Shown here: positions 38,202-48,050 of the stretch, piece after piece
Numbering within the stretch: the stretch's first letter is position 1
Layout of the letters: every line of letters starts with the position of its first letter
DNA from: Derxia lacustris
Lineage (GTDB): Bacteria > Pseudomonadota > Gammaproteobacteria > Burkholderiales > Burkholderiaceae_E
Assembly (NCBI RefSeq): GCF_002105195.1
Contig: NZ_MUHU01000002.1
Coordinates: forward strand, 124,001 to 188,000
Direction of reading: 5' to 3'
Length of the DNA stretch: 64,000 nt
The notes under the pieces: generated by a model
Databases searched by the model: none
What the model was told of the DNA's origin: nothing
The model's input: the letters and a program-made list of their open reading frames with translations, nothing else
Translations under genes and position numbers: made by a program

Positions 38202-38217
38202 AGCACTGAAGCCCATC

Positions 38218-38553
38218 ATGCCCATCGTCAAGGTTCTGCCCCACCCACAGCTCTGTCCCGAAGGCCTGAGCTTCGAAGCCAAGAAGGGCAAGTCGCTCGT
38301 CGACGCGATGCTCGCCAACGGCATCGAGATCGAGCATGCCTGCGAGAAGGTCTGCGCCTGCGCCACCTGCCATGTGCATCTGCGCGAAGGCCGCAACTCG
38401 GTCAAGCCGGCCGATGACGAGGAAGAAGACCAGCTCGACAACGCCTGGGGCCTTGATCCCGACTCGCGTCTGGCCTGCTGCGTCAAGCTCGGCGAAGTCG
38501 ATCTGGTGGTCGAGCTGCCCAAGCACACGCGCAATCTGGCGCGCGAACATTGA
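38218..38553 (+). CDS. fdx: ISC [2Fe-2S] ferredoxin
   Basis: 111 residues from the ATG at 38218. The ligands Cys42, Cys48 and Cys51 (ACEKVCACATCHVHL) and a Cys in RLACCVKLGE give the adrenodoxin-type ISC ferredoxin. EEEDQLDNAWGLDPDSRLACC is typical. It provides electrons for cluster assembly on IscU. It is last in the operon and is followed by a strong terminator. Confidence 0.94.
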   Translation: MPIVKVLPHPQLCPEGLSFEAKKGKSLVDAMLANGIEIEHACEKVCACATCHVHLREGRNSVKPADDEEEDQLDNAWGLDPDSRLACCVKLGEVDLVVELPKHTRNLAREH

Positions 38554-38605
38554 CGACAAAACGCCAATGAGGCGTGGGCTGGCGCTCATGCCCTTTCGGT
38601 CCGAC

Positions 38606-38640
38606 AAAGGCGCCACTTCTGAATAAGAGGTGGCGCCTTT
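38606..38640 (+). terminator. terminator of the ISC operon
   Basis: AAAGGCGCCAC...GTGGCGCCTTT forms an 11-bp stem, ending in CCTTTACTTCTTT. It lies 53 bases after the fdx stop. Confidence 0.85.
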
Positions 38641-38822
38641 ACTTCTTTCAAGGGCCGGTTTTGCGGTCTGGCGCGGGCACGGCTTGAGCCAGATCAAGGC
38701 GCGCCGCAGCACGATTGGAACCGGCTCCGACGCCACCCTCGCATGGCCTGCGATCGCACCGTCTGAAGCCAGCCGAACCCTGCCGCGACCCGCTTGCCAC
38801 CGCTCCGCTCAGGCCCGCCGGC

Positions 38823-38838
38823 TGTCCCAAAGCCGACA
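38823..38838. promoter_or_regulatory. NifA site (TGT-N10-ACA) of the nifV operon
   Basis: TGTCCCAAAGCCGACA fits TGT-N10-ACA exactly, and CGCGACAAGC follows as a further half-site. It is 67 bases upstream of the -24 element. Confidence 0.78.
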
Positions 38839-38876
38839 AACGCGACAAGCTCTCATTGGAATAATTTAATCAATTA

Positions 38877-38889
38877 AATCAATGACTTA
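38877..38889. promoter_or_regulatory. IHF site of the nifV operon
   Basis: AATCAATGACTTA matches WATCAANNNNTTR exactly, 15 bases upstream of the -24 element, in an AT-rich patch (ATAATTTAATCAATTAAATC). Confidence 0.72.
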
Positions 38890-38904
38890 TAGATGGCAAA
38901 CGCG

Positions 38905-38920
38905 TGGCACACCGCTTGCT
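38905..38920 (+). promoter_or_regulatory. sigma-54 (-24/-12) promoter of the nifV operon
   Basis: TGGCAC-ACCGC-TTGCT matches the -24/-12 consensus almost completely. Transcription should start near 38932, about 20 bases before the nifV ATG at 38951. Confidence 0.94.
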
Positions 38921-38950
38921 GATCAGCGTGCAACCAGGGAGCCAGAATCC

Positions 38951-40090
38951 ATGAGCCCGATCATCAACGACACGACCTTGCGCGACGGCGAGCAGACCGC
39001 CGGCGTCGCATTCACGGCCGACGAGAAGCGCGCGATTGCGCTTGCACTCGACGCCGCCGGCGTGCCCGAGTTGGAGATCGGCATCCCCGCGATGGGCGCG
39101 ACCGAACTCGATGTCATCCACTCGATCGCGGGTCTCGGGCTCGATGCCAAGCTCATGGTCTGGGGCCGCATGTGCGAGAGCGACCTGAAGGCCGCGCTGT
39201 CCTGCCCGATCGACATCTGTCATCTGTCCATCCCCGTGTCCGACGTGCAGATCGAGCGCAAGCTGCGCCGCTCGCGCGACTGGGTGCTGGACCAGATCCG
39301 CTACTGGGTCGCCAAGGGCCGCGATGCCGGCGTGGACGTCAGCGTCGGCTTCGAGGACGCCTCGCGCGCCGACCAGTCCTTTCTGGCCCAGGCCGGCGAA
39401 GCGGCCCAGGCCGCCGGTGCGCGCCGCGTGCGCTATGCCGACACGCTCGGCGTGCTCGACCCGTTCACGACCTTCGAGCATGTGCGCAACCTGCGCAGCG
39501 CGCTCGACATCGAAATCGAAATTCACGCCCACAACGATCTGGGGCTGGCGACGTCGAACACGCTCGCCGCCCTGCTCGCGGGCGCAACCCATGCCAATAC
39601 CACTGTCAACGGCCTTGGCGAGCGAGCCGGTAACGCGGCGCTCGAAGAGGTGGTGATGGGGCTCCGGCATCTCTACGCGATCGACTGTCATGTCGATACC
39701 CGCGCCATGCCCACGATCTCGCGCCTGGTGGCGCAGGCGTCGGGCCGGCCGGTGGCGGCCAACAAGAGCATCGTCGGCGACGCCGTCTTCACTCACGAAG
39801 CCGGCATCCATGTCGACGGCCTGCTCAAGGACCGCGCCAACTACGAAGGCTTCGACCCTGCCGAGGTCGGTCGCGAACACCGCACCGTTCTCGGCAAGCA
39901 CTCGGGCTCCAGCGCCGTGACCGCCGCCTATGCGCGACTCGGCCTGCTGCTCAGCTCGGTCGAGGCCACCGAATTGCTCGGCCGCATTCGCCAGCACGTG
40001 ATGCTGACGAAGCGGGAGCCGACGAGCGATGAACTCAAGCGCTTCTACATCGAGGCTGAGTTCCCCGAAGTGACGCTGCATCGGGCCTGA
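38951..40090 (+). CDS. nifV: homocitrate synthase NifV
   Basis: 379 residues. The start [21 protein letters not shown] has the metal-binding Asp and DGEQ motif of the isopropylmalate/homocitrate synthase family. [21 protein letters not shown] supplies the HxH metal site, and [17 protein letters not shown] the second signature. It makes the homocitrate ligand of FeMo-co from 2-oxoglutarate and acetyl-CoA. An ATG at 38882 in the same frame is upstream of the promoter and cannot be the start. Confidence 0.95.
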   Translation: MSPIINDTTLRDGEQTAGVAFTADEKRAIALALDAAGVPELEIGIPAMGATELDVIHSIAGLGLDAKLMVWGRMCESDLKAALSCPIDICHLSIPVSDVQIERKLRRSRDWVLDQIRYWVAKGRDAGVDVSVGFEDASRADQSFLAQAGEAAQAAGARRVRYADTLGVLDPFTTFEHVRNLRSALDIEIEIHAHNDLGLATSNTLAALLAGATHANTTVNGLGERAGNAALEEVVMGLRHLYAIDCHVDTRAMPTISRLVAQASGRPVAANKSIVGDAVFTHEAGIHVDGLLKDRANYEGFDPAEVGREHRTVLGKHSGSSAVTAAYARLGLLLSSVEATELLGRIRQHVMLTKREPTSDELKRFYIEAEFPEVTLHRA

Positions 40091-40136
40091 GATCCAGGCC
40101 GTCCAATCCACGCCCACCTTCCATCGGAGAACCGCC

Positions 40137-40523
40137 ATGGACGAACTGACTCGCCGTCTTTCCCAGATGTCGGCTGCTGAAGACTTCCTCAACTTCTTCG
40201 GCGTCCGCTACGACCAGGCGGTCGTCAACGTCAACCGCCTGCACATCCTCAAGCGCTTCTATCAGTACCTGCGCAAGGCGGATCTCGAAGGTCTCGATGA
40301 AGTGGCGATGTTCGCGCGCTATCGCGAGCTCCTGACCCAGGCCTACGAAGACTTCGTCAATTCGTCGGCCGCGCAGGAGAAGGTGTTCAAGGTGTTCCAG
40401 GAAGCCGATGGCAACCAGCACGTCACGCTCGACAGCCTCAAGTCGAGCCTGCCGGCCAAGCGTGCGGCCAGCGGTGAAGGCGGCGTCCCGCCGGGTGCCC
40501 AGGCGGCAACCCAGGGCGCCTGA
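40137..40523 (+). CDS. nifW: NifW, nitrogenase stabilising/protective protein
   Basis: 128 residues. LSQMSAAEDFLNFFGVRYDQAVVNVNRLHILKRFYQYL and YEDFVNSSAAQEKVFKVFQEA are the NifW pattern. NifW interacts with MoFe protein and helps its maturation or protection from oxygen. The last 25 residues are a low-complexity Ala/Gly tail. It is 46 bases after nifV and 42 before fixA. Confidence 0.93.
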   Translation: MDELTRRLSQMSAAEDFLNFFGVRYDQAVVNVNRLHILKRFYQYLRKADLEGLDEVAMFARYRELLTQAYEDFVNSSAAQEKVFKVFQEADGNQHVTLDSLKSSLPAKRAASGEGGVPPGAQAATQGA

Positions 40524-40565
40524 GGCCGATAGAGCCGACTAGATAAAAAGCCAAGGAGTTACGAC

Positions 40566-41414
40566 ATGCACATCGTCGTCTGCATCAAGCAAGTCCCGGA
40601 TTCGGCGCAGATCCGCGTCCATCCGGTCACCAACACGATCATGCGTCAGGGCGTGCCTGCGATCGTGAATCCCTACGACCTGTTCGCCGTCGAAGAGGCC
40701 CTGCGCCTCAAGGACAAGTTCGGCGGCCGCGTGACCGTGCTCTGCATGGGCCCGCCCCAGGCCGAGGATTCGCTGCGCAAGTGCATTTCCTTCGGTGCAG
40801 ACGACGCCATCCTCGTGACCGACCGCGCGTTTGCGGGTGCCGACACGCTGGCCACCTCGTATGCGCTCGCGTCGGCCATCACGACGATCAGCAAGGAACA
40901 GAAGGTCGACCTCGTGTTCACCGGCAAGCAGACCATCGACGGCGACACCGCCCAGGTCGGCCCCGGCATCGCGAAGCGCCTGAACCTCCAGCTGCTCACC
41001 TATGTGTCGCGCATCGTCGATGTCGACCTCACGAACCGCACCATCACCATCGAGCGCCGTGCCGAAGGTGGCGTGCAGGTGCTGAAGACCGCGCTGCCGA
41101 GCCTCATCACCATGCTCGAGAACACCAACACGATGCGCTTCGCGAACATGGACAACATGATTCGCGCCGCCCGCTACCAGATGAAGCTCTGGAACAAGGA
41201 CGCGGCCGGCATCGAGGACGTGAGCAAGATCGGCCTGAAGGGCTCGCCGACCATCGTCAGCAAGGTGTTCGTGCCGAGCCCGCGCAGCGAGAAGGCCGAC
41301 ACCATCCTGCTCGACGAAACCACGCCGCGCGACGCCGCACTGAACGTGCTGCAGAAGATCTTCACCGCGCATCCGCTGCTCGAGCAAGACCTCGTCGAGC
41401 GCGGTTCCGTCTAA
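40566..41414 (+). CDS. fixA: FixA, electron-transfer flavoprotein beta subunit
   Basis: 282 residues. [40 protein letters not shown] and [22 protein letters not shown] are typical of FixA/EtfB. With FixB it makes the bifurcating flavoprotein that takes electrons from NADH, sending part to ferredoxin for nitrogenase and part to quinone through FixCX. RBS AAGGAG precedes the ATG. Confidence 0.96.
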   Translation: MHIVVCIKQVPDSAQIRVHPVTNTIMRQGVPAIVNPYDLFAVEEALRLKDKFGGRVTVLCMGPPQAEDSLRKCISFGADDAILVTDRAFAGADTLATSYALASAITTISKEQKVDLVFTGKQTIDGDTAQVGPGIAKRLNLQLLTYVSRIVDVDLTNRTITIERRAEGGVQVLKTALPSLITMLENTNTMRFANMDNMIRAARYQMKLWNKDAAGIEDVSKIGLKGSPTIVSKVFVPSPRSEKADTILLDETTPRDAALNVLQKIFTAHPLLEQDLVERGSV

Positions 41415-41436
41415 TCCCACACGCCTGGAGAACACC

Positions 41437-42540
41437 ATGAGCGAAGCACCAAAGAAGGCTGCGCCCGCCGGACGTGCGGGCCGCAACACCGAACTGCCCG
41501 AACACCTCAAGGCCTACAAGGGCGTCTGGGTGTTCATCGAGCATGACCGCGGCGTCGTGCACCCCGTGTCGTGGGAGCTGATCGGCGAAGGCCGCAAGCT
41601 GGCCGACAAGCTCGGCTGCACGCTGTCGGGCGTGCTGATGGGCGGCCCGGACGAAACGCTCGACGCGTTCGCCGACGAGGCCTACACCTTCGGCGCCGAC
41701 AAGTGCTACATCATCCGCGACCCGATCCTGAAGGGGTATCGCAACGAGCCCTTCACCAAGGGGCTGACCAAGCTGGTCAACGAATTCCAGCCCGAGATCA
41801 TGCTGCTCGGCGCCTCGACCATGGGCCGCGACCTGGCCGGCTCGGTTGCCACCACGCTGCAAACCGGCCTGACCGCCGACTGCACCGAGCTGAACATCGA
41901 CGGCAACCGCGCGCTGGCCGCCACGCGCCCGACCTTCGGCGGCTCGCTGCTGTGCACGATCGTCACGCTGGCCTATCGCCCGCAGATGGCCACGATCCGT
42001 CCGCGCGTGATGCAGATGCCGCGCGCCCAGACCGACCGTGAAGGCAAGATCGAGATCATCGAATCGACGCTCGGCCTGATCGAGACCGACATCGTCACCA
42101 AGCTGCTCGACTTCATCCCCGACGCGGCCAGCAACAAGCCCAAGCTCGAATACGCCGACGTCATCATCTCGGGCGGCAAGGGCCTGAAGAACGCCGACAA
42201 CTTCAAGCTGGTGTTCGACCTGGCCAAGCTGCTCGGCGGCGAAGTGGGTTGCACCCGCCCCATCGTGCAATCGGGTTGGCTCGAAGCCGAGCGCCAAGTG
42301 GGCCAGACCGGCAAGACCGTGCGCCCCAAGCTGTACATCGCCGCCGGCATCTCGGGCGCGATCCAGCATCGCGTGGGCATGGAAGGCGCCGACTGCATCA
42401 TCGCCATCAACACCGATCCGAACGCGCCGATCTTCGACTTTGCCCACTACGGCATCGTCGGCAACGCGATGCAGGTGCTGCCCGCGCTGACCGAAGCCTT
42501 CAAGACCCACATCGCGCAGCGTGCGCGCATCGCGGCCTGA
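41437..42540 (+). CDS. fixB: FixB, electron-transfer flavoprotein alpha subunit
   Basis: 367 residues. The N-terminal [35 protein letters not shown] and the C-terminal FAD-binding part ([35 protein letters not shown]) are typical of FixB/EtfA. It follows fixA by 22 bases and precedes fixC by 16. Confidence 0.96.
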   Translation: MSEAPKKAAPAGRAGRNTELPEHLKAYKGVWVFIEHDRGVVHPVSWELIGEGRKLADKLGCTLSGVLMGGPDETLDAFADEAYTFGADKCYIIRDPILKGYRNEPFTKGLTKLVNEFQPEIMLLGASTMGRDLAGSVATTLQTGLTADCTELNIDGNRALAATRPTFGGSLLCTIVTLAYRPQMATIRPRVMQMPRAQTDREGKIEIIESTLGLIETDIVTKLLDFIPDAASNKPKLEYADVIISGGKGLKNADNFKLVFDLAKLLGGEVGCTRPIVQSGWLEAERQVGQTGKTVRPKLYIAAGISGAIQHRVGMEGADCIIAINTDPNAPIFDFAHYGIVGNAMQVLPALTEAFKTHIAQRARIAA

Positions 42541-42556
42541 GCCCGGAGAACCGATC

Positions 42557-43864
42557 ATGATGAACGAACGATTTGACGCGATCGTCGTCGGCGCCGGCCC
42601 CTCGGGCAACGCCGCGGCGTACACGCTGGCCAAGCAGGGCCTCAAGGTGCTGCAGATCGAACGCGGCGAGACGCCGGGCTCGAAGAACGTGCAGGGCGCC
42701 ATCCTGTATTCCGATGCGCTCGAACGCATCATTCCCGACTTCCGCGACGACGCGCCGCTCGAACGCCACATCATCGAGCAGCGCATGTGGGTGCTCGACG
42801 ACAACTCCTTCGTCGGCTCGCACTTCCGGTCCGAGGACTACAACAAGCCGCCGTACAACCGCTACACGATCATCCGTGCGCAGTTCGACAAGTGGTTCAG
42901 CAGCAAGGTGCGTGAAACCGGCGCCCTGGTCATCTGCGAAACCACCGTCGAACAGCTGCTGATGGACGGCGACCGCGTGGTCGGCGTGCGCTGCGACCGC
43001 GAAGGCGGCGACGTGTTTGCCGACGTGGTCGTGCTGGCCGATGGCGTGAACTCGACGCTGGCGCGCAAGGCCGGCTTCCATCCCGACATCAAGGCCAAGA
43101 ACGTCGCGCTCGCGGTGAAGGAAATCCTCTTCATGCCCGAAGAGAAGATCCAGGAGCGCTTCAACATCAAGGAAGAAGAAGGCGTCGTGATCGAGCTGGT
43201 CGGCACCGTGACCGAAGGCATGGTCGGTACCGGCTTCATCTACACGAACAAGGAATCGGTGACGATCGGCATCGGCTGCATCCTCGACGATTTCAAGAAG
43301 AATCCGAAGCGCACCTCGCCCTACACGCTGCTCGAAAACCTCAAGAAGCATCCCTCGGTCGCCCCGCTGATCGAAGGCGGCGAGATGAAGGAATACACGG
43401 CGCACCTGATCCCCGAAGGCGGCTTCTTCGCCCTGCCCCAGCTCTACGGCAACGGCTGGCTGATCGTCGGCGACTCGGCCGGTTTCGTGAACGCGGCGCA
43501 CCGCGAAGGCTCGAATCTGGCGATGACCTCGGGCCGTCTGGCCGGTGAAGCCATCGGCGAGCTGAAGAAGGCCGGCAAGGACACGTCCGCCGCCAACCTC
43601 AAGCTCTACAAGGACAAGCTCGACGCGAGCTTCGTGATGAAGGACCTGCACAAGTACCGGCACATGCCGGAGGTCCTGCACAACAACAACCAGTTCTTCA
43701 CGGCCTATCCGGAGCTTGTCGCCAAGGCCGCCAAGACCCTGTTCACGGTCGACAACGTCGACAAGCTGACCAAGGAAAAGGAAATCCGGACCAGCTTCCG
43801 GTCGAGCCGTTCGCTCGTCGGTCTCATGAAAGACGCCTACAAACTCTGGAGGGCAACGCGATGA
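42557..43864 (+). CDS. fixC: FixC, FAD-dependent quinone oxidoreductase
   Basis: 435 residues from the ATG at 42557 (a second ATG follows directly). [23 protein letters not shown] is the FAD-binding Rossmann motif, and [27 protein letters not shown] the second FAD site. With FixX it resembles ETF-ubiquinone oxidoreductase and passes electrons from FixAB to quinone. The stop overlaps fixX by ATGA. Confidence 0.96.
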   Translation: MMNERFDAIVVGAGPSGNAAAYTLAKQGLKVLQIERGETPGSKNVQGAILYSDALERIIPDFRDDAPLERHIIEQRMWVLDDNSFVGSHFRSEDYNKPPYNRYTIIRAQFDKWFSSKVRETGALVICETTVEQLLMDGDRVVGVRCDREGGDVFADVVVLADGVNSTLARKAGFHPDIKAKNVALAVKEILFMPEEKIQERFNIKEEEGVVIELVGTVTEGMVGTGFIYTNKESVTIGIGCILDDFKKNPKRTSPYTLLENLKKHPSVAPLIEGGEMKEYTAHLIPEGGFFALPQLYGNGWLIVGDSAGFVNAAHREGSNLAMTSGRLAGEAIGELKKAGKDTSAANLKLYKDKLDASFVMKDLHKYRHMPEVLHNNNQFFTAYPELVAKAAKTLFTVDNVDKLTKEKEIRTSFRSSRSLVGLMKDAYKLWRATR

Positions 43865-44157
43865 GCCTCGTCGTCAACGTCGAAGAAAAGCTTTATCAGA
43901 ACCGCTACAAGGTCGACCACGGCCGTCCGCACATCAAGATCAAGGATGCGGACCTGTGCAAGAACGACTGCCAGACGCAGTCGTGCACCTTCGTCTGCCC
44001 GGCGTCCTGCTACAAGGCCGAAGGCAATGGCGCGGTCACCCTCATCACCGACGGCTGCCTCGAATGCGGCTCCTGCCGCGTGATCTGCACCGAGCTGTCG
44101 AACGTGCAGTGGGAGTACCCGCGCGGCGGCCACGGCGTGCTGTTCAAGTTCGGCTGA
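43861..44157 (+). CDS. fixX: FixX ferredoxin-like protein
   Basis: 98 residues. A ferredoxin domain with [19 protein letters not shown] and [11 protein letters not shown] carries the 4Fe-4S cluster of the FixABCX complex. Length and the GG-GVLFKFG ending are typical. It is translationally coupled to fixC. Confidence 0.95.
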   Translation: MSLVVNVEEKLYQNRYKVDHGRPHIKIKDADLCKNDCQTQSCTFVCPASCYKAEGNGAVTLITDGCLECGSCRVICTELSNVQWEYPRGGHGVLFKFG

Positions 44158-44170
44158 GCACTGTCTGACC

Positions 44171-44199
44171 GGGAGCCGGCGCGGCGCGCACCGGCTCCC
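44171..44199 (+). other. hairpin between fixX and the next gene
   Basis: GGGAGCCGG...CCGGCTCCC is a perfect 9-bp stem, 13 bases after the fixX stop, without a T-run. It may protect the upstream mRNA or reduce read-through to the genes downstream. Confidence 0.4.
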
Positions 44200-44256
44200 G
44201 CTGGCTCGTTGTCCATCCTCCATAAACTCCAACAATCGACCGACAAGGAGTCCGCC

Positions 44257-44583
44257 ATGTCCCGTCCCGCCCGGCACGTCTTCGTTTGCACCCAGCAACG
44301 CCCGCCCGGTCATCCGCGCGGCAGCTGCGCAGCCAAGGGCTCCACGCAGGTGCTGCAAACCTTCTGGGCCGAGCTGCAGAAGCGCAATGCCTACGAGAAG
44401 GTCGCCATCACGTATTCGGGCTGCCTGGGCCCCTGCGACTCCGGCGCGAACGTTCTCGTGTATCCGGAAGGCACGATGTACAGCAACGTGACTGCCGCCG
44501 ACGTGCCCGAGATCTTCAACGAGCATCTCGAAAACGGTAAGACGGTCGAGCGGCTGCTGGCGCCGCCGGAACTCTGGAGCTGA
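44257..44583 (+). CDS. thioredoxin-like [2Fe-2S] ferredoxin (Shethna I type)
   Basis: 108 residues from the ATG at 44257, preceded by AAGGAG. HVFVCTQQRPPGHPRGSCAAKGS and SGCLGPCDSGANVLVYPEGTMY are the four-Cys pattern of thioredoxin-fold [2Fe-2S] ferredoxins. Azotobacter FeSI is of this type and is encoded near nif genes. Its role here, electron transfer or protection, is open. It lies 99 bases after fixX with a hairpin between. Confidence 0.9.
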   Translation: MSRPARHVFVCTQQRPPGHPRGSCAAKGSTQVLQTFWAELQKRNAYEKVAITYSGCLGPCDSGANVLVYPEGTMYSNVTAADVPEIFNEHLENGKTVERLLAPPELWS

Positions 44584-44653
44584 GTCCGGACCGCCGCCGG
44601 CCGCGTGCCGGTGGCGCCGGGCGATTCGCCGATCCTTCCACGGGACGCATGCG

Positions 44654-45148
44654 ATGAACCTCTTCACCGGTGATTCTTCCGACGAGTACTTCGGCAGCGA
44701 TACGCCGCCGTCGGTACGCCGTCTGCTCGAACAGGCCGCTGGCGCGCCGCCTCAGCAGATCGAGGCGCTGCTCTGGACCGCCCAGGCCTCGGCGCCCGAG
44801 TGCCTGGCCACCTACTACCTGCTCTACAAGTTCCATGCGAGCCGGCGCCAGTTCGCGCTGGCCGAGCGCGCCGCGCGCAAGGGACTGCACATGGCGGCCG
44901 AGCAGGCCGGTCTGAATGCCGACTGGCAGCTGGTACAGCCGGGCGACGCGGTATTCACAGAGACCGGGCCGGCGCGCTTCTGGCTGTTCACGCTCAAGGC
45001 GCTGGCCTTCATCTCGCTGCGCGCCGGACGCGAGGACGAGGCGCGCAAGTTCCTCGCCCATGTCCAGCTGATCGATCCGCAAGGTGGTGCCGGCGGCGAA
45101 GTGATTGCCGCGCTGCTGGCGGCTGCGGCCGGTGGCGACAACCGCTGA
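44654..45148 (+). CDS. TPR-like nif-linked protein (paralogue 2)
   Basis: 164 residues. SVRRLLEQAAGAPPQQIEALLWTAQ, CLATYYLLYKFHASRRQFALAERAARKG and ARFWLFTLKALAFISLRAGREDEARKFLAHVQLIDPQGGAGG form TPR-like helices. The last part is clearly homologous to the protein at 28199-28798. It is the final gene of the nifV-nifW-fixABCX operon. Function unknown; a protein-protein adaptor role is inferred from the fold. Confidence 0.78.
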   Translation: MNLFTGDSSDEYFGSDTPPSVRRLLEQAAGAPPQQIEALLWTAQASAPECLATYYLLYKFHASRRQFALAERAARKGLHMAAEQAGLNADWQLVQPGDAVFTETGPARFWLFTLKALAFISLRAGREDEARKFLAHVQLIDPQGGAGGEVIAALLAAAAGGDNR

Positions 45149-45173
45149 ACGCGATTGTTGCAGCGCAATGAAA

Positions 45174-45209
45174 AACGCGCCTGGTGTCGATGAAGACAAC
45201 AGGCGCGTT
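45174..45209. terminator. hairpin at the end of the nifV-fix operon
   Basis: AACGCGCCTG-TGTC...GACA-CAGGCGCGTT forms a long stem, preceded by AAAA on the left side. It is only 8 bases before tRNA-Pro (minus strand), so it could also stop tRNA transcription. Confidence 0.65.
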
Positions 45210-45216
45210 ACCGAAC

Positions 45217-45293
45217 TGGTCGGGGTGGAGGGATTCGAACCCCCGACATCCTGGTCCCAAACCAGGCGCGCTACCGGACTGCGCTACACCCCG
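45217..45293 (-). tRNA. tRNA-Pro (TGG)
   Basis: Minus-strand cloverleaf. The acceptor CGGGGTG pairs with CACCCCG, the anticodon loop TTTGGGA gives TGG, the T-loop is GGTTCGAATCC, and CCA is encoded. It marks the right edge of the nif region. Confidence 0.95.
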
Positions 45294-45382
45294 CAAAGAG
45301 GGCGGATTCTAACGACCCGGGCGAGTTCTACCAAACGCTAGTTCACTCGCCGACGAATCGCTTCCGGACCGTACCGCCGATG

Positions 45383-45826
45383 TCAGCGCTTGAGACGCTG
45401 GCGCACGATGACCAGCATGCTCACGAAACCGGCAGCCAGCAGCGCGGCGGCCGACGGTTCGCGCAACGCTTCGGGCACGTTGACAAGGTCGGCTTCGAGC
45501 AGTGCGTCCTGGCTGGCAGCCTCGCTGCCGATGGCGGTGGCAACCGCCAGTGCATGCGTGACACGACGCGCATCGTCGACAGCCGTGTTCATCCGGGTGG
45601 AGATCGCGGCGATCGATCCAACATGGCGCGCACTTGCGACGACCGAGCGGCCTTCGCTGCCGCCCAGCGCCGGCAGCGCGGCGGCATTGGCCATGACCAG
45701 CGGCTGCTCGGCCAACTGGACCTGCGACTTGGAATCGGCACCGGCGATGGCGAAACCGGCGCCTGCGGTACCGCAGACCACCAGAATCGGAACGAGAAAC
45801 TTTCGGACGAGACGGGATTGAGTCAT
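45383..45826 (-). CDS. secreted protein with PEP-CTERM-like ending
   Basis: 147 residues from the ATG at 45826 with CGGAGG upstream. A signal peptide is seen at LVRKFLVPILVVCGTAGAGFAIAGA. The middle is Ala/Ser-rich. The end, VPEALREPSAAALLAAGFVSMLVIVRQRLKR in outline, has EPS, then a hydrophobic helix, then a basic tail, close to the PEP-CTERM sorting signal but with Arg in place of the first Pro. It could be an exosortase substrate. Otherwise it is a hypothetical protein. Confidence 0.6.
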   Translation of the reverse strand: MTQSRLVRKFLVPILVVCGTAGAGFAIAGADSKSQVQLAEQPLVMANAAALPALGGSEGRSVVASARHVGSIAAISTRMNTAVDDARRVTHALAVATAIGSEAASQDALLEADLVNVPEALREPSAAALLAAGFVSMLVIVRQRLKR

Positions 45827-46098
45827 TACGGCCTCCGGAGGTGGAGCTGTAGGGCGGCGTTCAATGTTTTTCATTTGTTGCGCTGATTCTAGTCAGCTCT
45901 TGCGCGCCGCACAATTTTTCATCGCACATTGCGAGAAAAAGCTCTCACTGATTGAAATGCGAGTACTTGTTTTTCTCGCAGCCATCTGGTTAGTAAGTCG
46001 GCGCTTCCGTCATGCAATCGGACGAAATCGCTAGAATCCGGCGCTCCGTCCGCTGGCATGCCTGCCGGCTCAAGGCCCCCTTTCAACCAGGAACTCCC

Positions 46099-46431
46099 TT
46101 GAAACCGTTTCGAATCCTGCTCGCCGTGGCCGCGCTCGCGGTCAGCTTTGGCATCGCTGCCGCCAACCGGCGCATTCCCGACGACGCACGCCGCGCGCGG
46201 GTCGCGCCCGCCGACATCAGCCATCTGGCGGTGTACGGCACTGCGGTAAGACTGGCGCCGGGCGCCCGCATCCTCGACCGCAACAACCGCTTCGTCACGC
46301 CGTCCAGCGTGCCGGCCAATTCGGTCGCGCGCCTGCGACTGGGCAGCGACAGCGCCATCAGCGACGTGTGGCTGCTGACCGATGAGGAGATCGCCCAGAG
46401 CGATCCCCTGCCAGCCTGGCCCCAACCCTGA
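46099..46431 (+). CDS. hypothetical secreted protein
   Basis: About 110 residues if it starts at the TTG at 46099, which has AGGAA just upstream and opens directly into a signal peptide ([21 protein letters not shown]). An ATG at 46012 in the same frame would give 139 residues with an unusually long N-terminus. The mature part ([31 protein letters not shown]) has no recognised domain. It lies between the PEP-CTERM-like gene (divergent) and miaB. Confidence 0.55.
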   Translation: MKPFRILLAVAALAVSFGIAAANRRIPDDARRARVAPADISHLAVYGTAVRLAPGARILDRNNRFVTPSSVPANSVARLRLGSDSAISDVWLLTDEEIAQSDPLPAWPQP

Positions 46432-46579
46432 GTCGACGCCGGCAGCCGCCGTTATCACCTGTTTGCGGGATGACTGCAAGCTTTTGCAGCGTCTGCCAGC
46501 CACGTCGTTTCAATTCCACCTTGCGGCATTTCGGCGCCCTTTCGGCTGCCGTCCGCCACCTCTGCAAGACCTCAGCACC

Positions 46580-47932
46580 ATGACGAAGAAGCTCTACATC
46601 CGCACGTTCGGCTGCCAGATGAACGACTACGACTCGGCCAAGATGGCCGACGTGCTCGGCGAACATTTTGCGGCGATGGCCGAGACCTGCGAGCGCACCG
46701 AGAACCCGGAGGACGCCGATGTCATCCTGTTCAACACCTGTTCGGTACGTGAAAAGGCGCAGGAAAAAGTCTTCAGCGACCTGGGCCGGGTGCGGGCGCT
46801 GAAGCTGGCCAATCCCAACCTCGTGATCGGCGTGGGCGGTTGCGTTGCGAGCCAGGAAGGTGAAGCCATCGTGGCGCGTGCGCCCTATGTGGACGTGGTG
46901 TTCGGCCCGCAGACGCTGCACCGCCTGCCCGAGCTGATTTCGCGCCGGCGCGAAAGCGGCAAGTCGCAGGTCGACATCAGCTTTCCCGAGATCGAGAAGT
47001 TCGATCACCTGCCGCCGGCGCGCACGGAAGGCCCGAGCGCCTTCGTGTCGATCATGGAAGGCTGCTCCAAGTACTGCTCGTTCTGCGTGGTGCCGTACAC
47101 GCGTGGCGAAGAGGTGTCGCGGCCGCTCGACGATGTGCTGACCGAGATCGCCGGCCTCGCCGACCAGGGCGTGAAGGAAGTGACGCTGCTGGGCCAGAAC
47201 GTGAACGCCTGGCGCGGCCAGATGGGCGACACGGCCGAGATCGCCGACTTCGCGCTGCTACTGGAATACGTGGCCGAAATCCCCGGCATCGAGCGCATCC
47301 GCTACACCACCTCGCATCCCAAGGAATTCACCCAGCGGCTGATCGACGCCTACGGCCGCATCGACAAGCTGGTCGATCACCTGCATCTGCCGGTGCAGTC
47401 GGGCAGCGATCGCATCCTGATGGCGATGAAGCGCGGCTACTCGGCGCTGGAGTTCAAGCACACGATCCGCCGGCTGCGCGCGGTGCGGCCAAACATCTCG
47501 CTGTCGAGCGATTTCATCGTGGGCTTTCCAGGCGAGAGCGAGGCCGACTTCGCGCAGACGATGAAGCTGATCGACGACGTTCGCTTCGATGCGAGCTTCA
47601 GCTTCATCTACAGCAAGCGCCCGGGCACGCCGGCCGCGAGCCTGGAAGACGACACGCCCTACGAGACCAAGCTGGCGCGGCTGCAAGCGCTGCAAGCCGC
47701 CATCGACGGCGAGGCGCGGCGCATTTCGGCGGCGATGGCGGGCACGGTGCAACGCATCCTGGTCGAAGGCCCGAGCCGGCGCGATCCGGCCGAGCTGATG
47801 GGCCGTACCGAGAACAACCGCATCGTCAATTTCGCCGGGCCGGCGCGGTTGATCGGCCAGATGATCGACGTGACCATCACCGAGGCCTATCCGCATTCGC
47901 TGCGTGCCGCAGTGGTGACGACCGAAGGCTGA
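46580..47932 (+). CDS. miaB: tRNA-2-methylthio-N6-dimethylallyladenosine synthase MiaB
   Basis: 450 residues from the ATG at 46580. The N-terminal MTTase domain has [19 protein letters not shown], with further Cys residues at NTCSVREKA and [10 protein letters not shown]. The radical SAM motif is [18 protein letters not shown] (CxxxCxxC), and the TRAM domain is at the end. It thiomethylates A37 of tRNAs reading UNN codons. It is the first gene of a housekeeping run miaB-metalloprotease-phoH-ybeY. Confidence 0.96.
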   Translation: MTKKLYIRTFGCQMNDYDSAKMADVLGEHFAAMAETCERTENPEDADVILFNTCSVREKAQEKVFSDLGRVRALKLANPNLVIGVGGCVASQEGEAIVARAPYVDVVFGPQTLHRLPELISRRRESGKSQVDISFPEIEKFDHLPPARTEGPSAFVSIMEGCSKYCSFCVVPYTRGEEVSRPLDDVLTEIAGLADQGVKEVTLLGQNVNAWRGQMGDTAEIADFALLLEYVAEIPGIERIRYTTSHPKEFTQRLIDAYGRIDKLVDHLHLPVQSGSDRILMAMKRGYSALEFKHTIRRLRAVRPNISLSSDFIVGFPGESEADFAQTMKLIDDVRFDASFSFIYSKRPGTPAASLEDDTPYETKLARLQALQAAIDGEARRISAAMAGTVQRILVEGPSRRDPAELMGRTENNRIVNFAGPARLIGQMIDVTITEAYPHSLRAAVVTTEG

Positions 47933-48050
47933 CGCCGGCGCCGGGATGGGCCGGCGTCACATCGCCGTGCCGGCCGGCATCGGGCGCACGGCTTGCGTGC
48001 GCGCCGCGCAGGCACACTTCCCCTTCCCGCTCATTTCCGCCCGCCCCGAC

